DNA of 64,000 nt from positions 2,418,001 through 2,482,000 of the forward strand of contig NZ_CP036524.1 in NCBI RefSeq assembly GCF_008281175.1. Reading direction: 5' to 3'. Under the pieces are notes generated by a model. The model searched no databases. It was given only the letters and a program-made list of their open reading frames with translations, and had not been told where the DNA came from. The position numbers were made by a program, and so were the translations under genes. Positions 58,667-64,000 of this stretch are shown in pieces; positions within the stretch are counted from its first letter, which is position 1; every line of letters begins with the position of its first letter. The stretch comes from [Clostridium] hylemonae DSM 15053. GTDB taxonomy: Bacteria > Bacillota > Clostridia > Lachnospirales > Lachnospiraceae.

Positions 58667-59407
58667 CTACAGTTTTTTATTTCGTTTTAGACATGCCTTC
58701 AATTTTTCCAGCGATGTGTTGGCCACAAGTTCCTCCGGAAATCCGATCTCATCCACCACTTCCATCGAATATCTGCAGTTGGCGATATCAACGTCCATAT
58801 GGGCATCCGAGCCAAGTACCACCATCGTTTCATATTTCTTACACAATCTGAGCATGCAGGCGGCATTATGGCGCGTATCCTGGCGGAATCCTCCCGGCCT
58901 CAGGGAAGAGTTGTTCACCTCCAGCAGCGTGCCGGTCCGCTTTGCCTCCTTTACAAGGACTTCATAGTCCACAGGGACCCTTCCGTCGTCAGGATGCCCT
59001 ATGATGTCAATATGATCCTTCTCCATCACGTTGATATACGTCTGTGTGATCTCCGCCCTGCCAAGCACATCTTTATAACATGGCACGTGGATACTTGCTA
59101 TGGCTATGTCCAATTCACGGATAAGAGATTCCGGCAGGTCAACGCTGCCATTTTCATCCATGACGTTCAGCTCCACTCCCATGAGAAGCTCTATCCCGTA
59201 CATATTTCTCGGAATGACTCTCATATTCTGAAAATAAAAGCTGTGGCACGTTCCCGGCATCTCCGGCGCGTGCTCTGTCACCGCCAGTCCGGAAAGTCCC
59301 TTGTCAGCCGCCATCCGGGCCATCTCGCGCAGCGTGTTGTAGGCATGTCCGCTCGCAAGTGTATGTGTATGTGTGTCAACCGCGATATTTATATTCTGTT
59401 CTGCCAT
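58667..59407 (-). CDS. PHP-domain phosphatase (YcdX type)
   Basis: 246 residues from the ATG at 59407. PHP metal motifs: 'VDTHTHTLASGHAY', 'VTEHAPEMPG', 'GHPDDGRVPVDYE', 'LEVNNSSLRPGG' and 'LGSDAHMDVDIANC'. All trinuclear-site ligands appear present, so a phosphoesterase on a small substrate is likely. It lies directly upstream of the YerC-type regulator. Confidence 0.93.
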   Translation of the reverse strand: MAEQNINIAVDTHTHTLASGHAYNTLREMARMAADKGLSGLAVTEHAPEMPGTCHSFYFQNMRVIPRNMYGIELLMGVELNVMDENGSVDLPESLIRELDIAIASIHVPCYKDVLGRAEITQTYINVMEKDHIDIIGHPDDGRVPVDYEVLVKEAKRTGTLLEVNNSSLRPGGFRQDTRHNAACMLRLCKKYETMVVLGSDAHMDVDIANCRYSMEVVDEIGFPEELVANTSLEKLKACLKRNKKL

Positions 59408-59616
59408 CTGAAAAACTCCTGTTCGTTTAAGATACCTCCATACTACCATAATTTTCATATTGTTTCTACCGCAAATAAAGGAGCCGGAAGAATGTTCCCG
59501 GCATCTCTGTTTAAATTGACGCCATGGAAATAATATACAGTATGTGCATTTCTCTTTTTACATATTCTAAGCATAACAATTCCATAAATATTGTAAAACA
59601 GGAGGTATCCTTAAGC

Positions 59617-59832
59617 ATGAAAGATAAAAAAGATTTAGAAAACGAACGTCTGATCGACTCCTATGACTACCTGTCCAACGCCGCATCATCCTGGGACTGT
59701 ACGGGACTCATCCCGTCCGAGCCCATTTCTACAGGCGAACTCGAGTCGTATGAAGACCTGTACCACTTCCTTCCTCCGAACGGGAAGGCATCCAACCTGA
59801 AGCCGGAGGAGAAAGACGAACAAACAAAATAA
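59617..59832 (+). CDS. Short unknown acidic protein
   Basis: 71 residues from the ATG at 59617; AGGAGG lies 11 bases upstream, a slightly long gap. Soluble, with 'YDYLSNAASSWDCTGLIP' and a Pro/Glu-rich tail. No family recognised. It lies just before another unknown gene and may share its transcript. An ATG at 59524 is in frame but has no RBS. Confidence 0.65.
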   Translation: MKDKKDLENERLIDSYDYLSNAASSWDCTGLIPSEPISTGELESYEDLYHFLPPNGKASNLKPEEKDEQTK

Positions 59833-59868
59833 CTCAGCATATATTAATCAAAAATGGAGTGTTTGATT

Positions 59869-60345
59869 ATGGCTGATATGAACCTTGTCCCTGTAACGGG
59901 GATTGTACAGAATATCACATCTATGCGCGACAACTGCTGTGAACTGCTTGTTTCCATCCGCAATTCTGACGGCATCACCAACTTTGTAGTAGGTCCTGAC
60001 TCCTATGTCATCAATGAAGTGCGCCTGCGGCCGGGAATGAGCGTGATTGCATTTTATGATGCAAATCTGGCTATACCGCTCATTTTCCCGCCCCAGTACC
60101 GGGCTGTCATCATCGGACGAAAAAATCCAAACGAAAATATGTACGCGGGCTACTTCGACGAAAACCTGACTTCCGAGGACGGCTCCCTTCAGCTGAACAT
60201 GACGGGGACGACCGATGTCGTCACCTCCAACGGACAGCGTTTTAACTGTGACCTGGGGGGCCGGCTTCTGGTCGTATACTACAGCGCCTCAACGAGAAGC
60301 ATCCCTGCCCAGACGACGCCGCGGCGCGTTATCGTGCTCTGCTGA
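59869..60345 (+). CDS. Unknown beta-rich protein
   Basis: 158 residues. GGAG lies ten bases before the chosen ATG; an ATG at 59854 is the alternative. The sequence is rich in alternating hydrophobic strands ('VVGPDSYVINEV', 'LLVVYYSASTR') and could be OB-like. It has no signal peptide. The C-terminal 'TTPRRVIVLC' ends in Cys. Small gene pair with the one before it; function unknown. Confidence 0.7.
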   Translation: MADMNLVPVTGIVQNITSMRDNCCELLVSIRNSDGITNFVVGPDSYVINEVRLRPGMSVIAFYDANLAIPLIFPPQYRAVIIGRKNPNENMYAGYFDENLTSEDGSLQLNMTGTTDVVTSNGQRFNCDLGGRLLVVYYSASTRSIPAQTTPRRVIVLC

Positions 60346-60418
60346 GCTTTTGTTCTTGACACATTTTCCAAACGAATGTAAGGTAGAATTGGATTATGTA
60401 TTGAGAGGTTGAATAATA

Positions 60419-61414
60419 ATGAAAAAGATACTTATGATAGCAACTGGAGGCACCATCGCTTCCAAAGAAGGAGCTGACGGCCTTACCCCGGCTATGACCG
60501 GGGAAGAGCTGGCTTCTTTTGTTCCCGGGATCGAGGATAAATGTGAGCTTGATATCCTTCAGCTCATGAACATTGACAGCACGAATATGCGCCCCCGCCA
60601 GTGGGTGGAGATCCGCGATGCCATCATGGAACGCTACGGCAGCTATGACGGCTTTGTGATCCTGCACGGAACCGACACAATGGCGTATACTGCCGCCGCC
60701 CTTTCCTATCTCATCCAGAACACACCGAAGCCTGTCGTCATCACCGGCTCACAGAAACCTATGGGCAATCCGTATACCGACGCCAAGCTGAACGTCTATC
60801 AGAGTGTTCTCTATGCGCTGGATGACAGTTCCTGCAACGTCTCTATCGTATTTAACGGCAAAGCCGTGGCGGGGACAAGAGGACGCAAGCAGAGAACAAG
60901 GAGCTTTGATGCCTTTGAGAGTATGAATTTTCCGCTTCTGGCGGTCATACACGACGACCGGATCGTCCGGCAGTATAGCGGCCCTCTTCCGTCAGAGGAG
61001 GAGCTCGTTACGTACACACATCTGAATGACCGTGTATTCGTTCTGAAGCTGACTCCGGAAGCGAAGGCAGACATCTTTGAACTGCTGAACAGCCGGTACG
61101 ACGCCATTATCCTGGAGACCTTCGGCATCGGCGGCATCCCTGAATATGACGATTCCTTTGAAAAGGCGATCTTCGGATGGGTCGATTCCGGAAAGACGCT
61201 GGCCGTCACGACTCAGGTGCCGGAAGAAGGCTGCGACCTGGATGTATACAAGGTGGGCAAGAAATACAGCGAACACCCCGGCATTCTCCAGGCAGGTGAT
61301 ATGACGACGGAGGCCATCGTGGCAAAGATGATGTGGATCCTCGGACAGACCGGTGACCGGGATGAAATACGCGCATTGTTCTTCAAAGAGATCAATCATG
61401 ACCGGACCGTATAA
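60419..61414 (+). CDS. ansA: L-asparaginase, type I (cytoplasmic)
   Basis: 331 residues, no signal peptide. 'ILMIATGGTIASKEG' holds the catalytic Thr (Thr of GGTIAS) and 'DGFVILHGTDTMAYTAAALSYL' the second catalytic Thr, with Lys in 'VVITGSQKPMGNP'. It hydrolyses asparagine to aspartate and ammonia. RBS is weak (gaggt) but correctly spaced. A strong terminator follows. The gene is a single unit between the unknown pair and the VanR-type operon. Confidence 0.95.
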   Translation: MKKILMIATGGTIASKEGADGLTPAMTGEELASFVPGIEDKCELDILQLMNIDSTNMRPRQWVEIRDAIMERYGSYDGFVILHGTDTMAYTAAALSYLIQNTPKPVVITGSQKPMGNPYTDAKLNVYQSVLYALDDSSCNVSIVFNGKAVAGTRGRKQRTRSFDAFESMNFPLLAVIHDDRIVRQYSGPLPSEEELVTYTHLNDRVFVLKLTPEAKADIFELLNSRYDAIILETFGIGGIPEYDDSFEKAIFGWVDSGKTLAVTTQVPEEGCDLDVYKVGKKYSEHPGILQAGDMTTEAIVAKMMWILGQTGDRDEIRALFFKEINHDRTV

Positions 61415-61433
61415 ATACACATTTTGTTCCAGA

Positions 61434-61474
61434 GACATCCCCCGGCTGCAGAGCAGCCGGGGGATGTCTTTTTT
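61434..61474 (+). terminator. Terminator after asparaginase
   Basis: A 16-base perfect stem (61434-61449 with 61453-61468), loop AGA, followed by T6. Confidence 0.95.
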
Positions 61475-61481
61475 ATATGAA

Positions 61482-61537
61482 TCTTAATAATATCTTGCGT
61501 GAATCTCCATAAAGTCTCAATTTTCGCCTGATAAAAT
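61482..61537 (+). promoter_or_regulatory. vanR-like promoter with phased TCTTAA-like repeats
   Basis: TCTTAA (61482), TCTTGC (61493), TCTCCA (61504) and TCTCAA (61515) begin exactly 11 bases apart. A TAAAAT -10 (61532-61537) has no good -35, as expected for an activated promoter. Confidence 0.7.
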
Positions 61538-61561
61538 AAAGATGAAAGGAGTTCAAATGTT

Positions 61562-62257
61562 ATGGCCGAAAAAATACTGATCGTAGATGATGAACAGGAG
61601 ATCGCAGACCTCGTAGCGCTTTACCTTCAAAATGAGAACTTTACGGTATTCAAGCACTATAATGCTCTGGACGCTCTGGACTGTATCCGCAGTGAAACAC
61701 CGGATCTTGCAATATTGGATGTTATGATGCCAGATATGGATGGACTGGAACTGTGCCGGAACATCCGTGAACAGTACCGCTATCCTGTTATCATGCTGAC
61801 CGCAAAGGACGGGGAAATCGATAAGATCACAGGGCTGACGCTGGGCGCGGACGACTATATCACAAAGCCGTTCCTGCCGCTGGAGCTGGTGGCGAGAGTC
61901 AAAGCCCAGCTGCGCAGATATAAACGGTACAACACGGGCGCCGGGCCGGATGAGGATGTCATCGTTCATTCCGGACTTGTCATCAATGTCAGGACACATG
62001 AATGTACCCTGAATGAGAAGCCTCTCTCCCTGACTCCCACTGAATTTTCTATTCTGCATATCCTGTGCCGGAAAAAAGGAGAAGTTGTCAGCTCAGAAGA
62101 GTTATTTCACGAAATATGGAATGACGAATATTTCACCAAGAGCAACAACACCATTACCGTCCATATACGGCACCTGCGGGAAAAGATGGGAGATTCCTTT
62201 GAGGACCCAAAGTATATAAAGACAGTCTGGGGGTGTGGATATAAAATTGAAAACTGA
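61562..62257 (+). CDS. VanR-type OmpR-family response regulator
   Basis: 231 residues. Receiver domain with acidic residues in 'LIVDDEQEIADL', phospho-acceptor Asp53 in 'AILDVMMPDMDGLELC', and Lys in 'ADDYITKPFLPLELVARVKAQ'. The winged-helix effector has 'EFSILHILCRKKGEVVSSEELF' and 'NNTITVHIRHLREKMGD', very close to VanR of enterococci. It forms an operon with the kinase (23-base overlap). TCTTAA-type repeats upstream of it and of the carboxypeptidase gene are the probable targets. Confidence 0.94.
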   Translation: MAEKILIVDDEQEIADLVALYLQNENFTVFKHYNALDALDCIRSETPDLAILDVMMPDMDGLELCRNIREQYRYPVIMLTAKDGEIDKITGLTLGADDYITKPFLPLELVARVKAQLRRYKRYNTGAGPDEDVIVHSGLVINVRTHECTLNEKPLSLTPTEFSILHILCRKKGEVVSSEELFHEIWNDEYFTKSNNTITVHIRHLREKMGDSFEDPKYIKTVWGCGYKIEN

Positions 62258-63389
62258 CACATCCAAATCCGTTAAGATCCTCGCTGCAGTTCTCCTGATA
62301 CCAGTTCTGTGCATCGCGCTCTACTATCTCGTAGACAGCGTATGGAACGGCGCTTTCGTGGACTGGTTTGAAAAGAACTACATGTCCACCCGCGACGAAT
62401 ATCTTCCGGATGCCGGGCACTATGCAGTCGTCCGCAGTCCGGCGTGGTCTGAGTTAAAACCCCTTCTGCTTATCCTGCTCATCTGTGCCGCATTCCTCTG
62501 GCTTGTCAGTATCCTCGCATCCGCCCATTTTTATGCGAGGACAAAGGTCAGAAGATCCATAACGAAAACGGGCCGTATGCTGCGCGCCTATATGCTTCAG
62601 GATAAGGACACAACAGAAATATTTCCGAAAGATTACGCGGAACTCTCTGTGCAGATGGCAGAAATCAAAGCCACCATGCACCGTCACGAACAGCTGCTCA
62701 AGGAAGAAGCCGCCCGCAAAAATGATCTGATCACGTATCTGGCCCATGATCTGAAAACACCCCTCACTTCCGTCATCGGATACTTGAGCCTGCTTGACGA
62801 AGCCCCGGATATGCCGGATGGACAGAAAGAAAAATATGTGAGGATCACATTGGACAAGGCCCGGCGCCTGGAGAAGCTCACCAACGAATTCTTTGAGATA
62901 ACCCGCTATAACCTGCAGCAGATCTCACTGGAAAAAGAAACGATAGACCTCTCCTACATGCTCGTCCAGATGACGGATGAGTTCTATCCTCTTCTCACTT
63001 CCCGCGGCAACACAGCTCAGCTCACAGTCCGCGAAAACATGACTGTTTACGGGGACGCCGTAAAGCTGGCACGGGTATTCAATAACATACTGAAAAATGC
63101 CATCGCCTACAGTTATCCGAACACACCTGTGGAAATATGGGCCGAGAACAGAGAGGACGACATATGGATATATTTCCGCAATAAAGGAAAGACGATACCG
63201 GCCCAGAAGCTGGCGTCTATCTTTGAAAAGTTTTTCCGGCTGGATGAAGCCCGCACAACAAACGCAGGCGGCGCAGGATTGGGGCTTGCCATCGCAAAGG
63301 AGATCGTCACCTTGCACGGCGGAAATATCACCGTAAAAAGTGAAAATGAACTGACGACCTTCTGTCTCGTCCTCCCCTCCTGCCATTAG
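62235..63389 (+). CDS. VanS-type sensor histidine kinase
   Basis: 384 residues from a GTG inside the 3' end of the regulator gene. Two membrane helices (about 13-33 and 76-96) enclose a small extracellular loop. HisKA with His171 in 'YLAHDLKTPLTSVIGYLSLL', N box 'FNNILKNAIAYS', and G box 'GGAGLGLAIAKEI' are present. The core is close to enterococcal VanS, including 'ITRYNLQ' and 'VQMTDEFYP'. The loop is short, so it may sense a wall precursor or glycopeptide directly, or other stress. No vanHAX-type ligase genes are visible in the window. Confidence 0.94.
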   Translation: MDIKLKTDTSKSVKILAAVLLIPVLCIALYYLVDSVWNGAFVDWFEKNYMSTRDEYLPDAGHYAVVRSPAWSELKPLLLILLICAAFLWLVSILASAHFYARTKVRRSITKTGRMLRAYMLQDKDTTEIFPKDYAELSVQMAEIKATMHRHEQLLKEEAARKNDLITYLAHDLKTPLTSVIGYLSLLDEAPDMPDGQKEKYVRITLDKARRLEKLTNEFFEITRYNLQQISLEKETIDLSYMLVQMTDEFYPLLTSRGNTAQLTVRENMTVYGDAVKLARVFNNILKNAIAYSYPNTPVEIWAENREDDIWIYFRNKGKTIPAQKLASIFEKFFRLDEARTTNAGGAGLGLAIAKEIVTLHGGNITVKSENELTTFCLVLPSCH

Positions 63390-63404
63390 CGGGGCCTCAC
63401 CCCT

Positions 63405-63471
63405 TCTTAACCATTTCTTAGGAAATAAACAGCGGAATCTTAAAGTACCGGCATTCTCTGTCCGGTAAAAT
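63405..63471 (+). promoter_or_regulatory. Carboxypeptidase promoter with TCTTAA-like repeats
   Basis: TCTTAA (63405), TCTTAG (63416) and TCTTAA (63438) begin 11 and 22 bases apart. TAAAAT (63466-63471) lies 28 bases after the last; the repeat at 61504 has the same distance to its -10. Confidence 0.7.
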
Positions 63472-63514
63472 AAATATGAAACAAAGATCATACAGGAAAA
63501 GGCAGGTATATGCG

Positions 63515-64000
63515 ATGAATAACAGACGATATAAAAAACCGCTCCCAGGCAGAAAATACAAAAGACGGCGCAGAAAAAGAATACGCCTCTTTCTTTCCGC
63601 GACAGCTGTCACGCTCATCCTTTTATGCGTATTTCTGTCTGCAAAAATATTATCCCCCCTGATGCTGGAAAAAGGGAATGCCGCAGAAAGTCCGTACGGC
63701 TCCTCCGCCTCCCCGCTGACTGTTGATCTGAAGAATCTGTACAGCCCCTCTGCTGTGCTCGTCGATCTGGACACCGGGAAAACCATTGCCGGAAACAACA
63801 GTGATGACACGATATACCCGGCTTCACTCACCAAGATCATGACTGCCATATTGGCAGTAGAAAAGACAGAAAATCTGGACGAGATCATTACACTTCCTTA
63901 TGATTTTTTTCAGAACCTGTATGCAGAAGAGGCTTCCATGGCCGGTTTTGAGCCCGGCGAAGCTGTCTGTCTCAGAGACCTTCTGTACGGTATACTGCTT
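63515..64000 (+). CDS. D-alanyl-D-alanine carboxypeptidase (S11), start only
   Basis: The frame starts at the ATG at 63515 and runs off the window after 162 codons. A strongly basic N-terminus and one membrane anchor or signal (about 26-46) precede the peptidase domain. 'SPSAVLVDLDTGKTIAGNNSD' and 'YPASLTKIMTAILAVE' hold the catalytic SxxK (SLTK), as in DacA/DacF. It removes terminal D-Ala from peptidoglycan stem peptides. It follows the VanRS-like genes with its own promoter, whose repeats match those upstream of vanR. This is a serine enzyme, not the zinc VanY type. Confidence 0.9.
   Translation, partial: MNNRRYKKPLPGRKYKRRRRKRIRLFLSATAVTLILLCVFLSAKILSPLMLEKGNAAESPYGSSASPLTVDLKNLYSPSAVLVDLDTGKTIAGNNSDDTIYPASLTKIMTAILAVEKTENLDEIITLPYDFFQNLYAEEASMAGFEPGEAVCLRDLLYGILL

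Noticed and set aside
59462-59520. Small GCCGG hairpin upstream of the 71-residue gene as riboswitch
   Set aside because: It is a short stem without a recognisable aptamer; it may be only a terminator-like structure on the plus strand.
61482-61525. Possible CRISPR-like short repeats
   Set aside because: The 11-base periodic elements are degenerate and very short, and sit in a promoter; they are regulator half-sites, not CRISPR repeats.

Overview
The window looks like chromosome from a spore-forming, gut-type Lachnospiraceae (Clostridia, Bacillota). The evidence is the Gram-positive ribosome binding sites and sigma-A promoters, a spore photoproduct lyase, VanRS-type and BlaI/BlaR1-type cell-wall signalling, a clostridial-style RlmD, DUF1836 and YerC-type regulators, and roughly balanced base composition outside a few AT-rich or GC-rich islets. 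No rRNA, tRNA, CRISPR array or complete transposase was seen.

Layout. 1-7 kb: the end of a LacI-family regulator, a small XRE regulator with a cysteine-rich tail, and two large tandem hybrid histidine kinases. 7-11 kb: a tight minus-strand operon with a sirtuin of the SirTM type, a flavin/ferredoxin protein, and an OpuC/EgtU-like ABC transporter; an HxlR regulator is divergent. 11-20 kb: a flavodoxin-like reductase, blaI-blaR1, a TetR-controlled three-gene membrane operon, a lipoprotein, and a MecA-like class B penicillin-binding protein. Near-identical BlaI-type operators lie in front of blaI and the PBP, and a weaker one before the lipoprotein. 20-28 kb: a diguanylate cyclase, an iron-siderophore ABC importer under a DtxR-like palindrome, an AraC regulator, and a MATE pump with its TetR. 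28-34 kb: housekeeping genes (DnaJ, TagA, RsmH) plus a ribbon-helix-helix gene facing a small gene, both promoters carrying 11-bp-phased GCCGTCA half-sites. 34-38 kb: cupin, phosphoesterase, GNAT, nitroreductase and TetR genes separated by two copies of a similar hairpin.

38-44 kb is an accessory islet of unusual composition. It holds two HEPN-like proteins, a Fic AMPylase, a GC-rich helix-turn-helix protein of unknown family, a KilA-N gene broken by an in-frame stop, and several gene remnants. It abuts rlmD, whose C-terminal extension has decayed by two frameshifts and a stop. 44-53 kb: rlmD, a NYN/OST-HTH protein, pcrA, a polysaccharide deacetylase and a second MATE pump. 53-57 kb: an autoregulated radical SAM-TetR-hydrolase operon, and dinB with a LexA box next to an SRAP protein. 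57-61 kb: regulators, a PHP phosphatase, unknown small proteins and asparaginase. 61.5-64 kb: vanR-vanS-like genes and a D-Ala-D-Ala carboxypeptidase cut by the window edge, with phased TCTTAA-like repeats before both transcription units.

The strongest biological theme is cell-wall antibiotic sensing. A BlaI/BlaR1 system appears to control an endogenous PBP2a-like protein in trans across about 8 kb, and a VanRS pair controls a carboxypeptidase in the same 64 kb.
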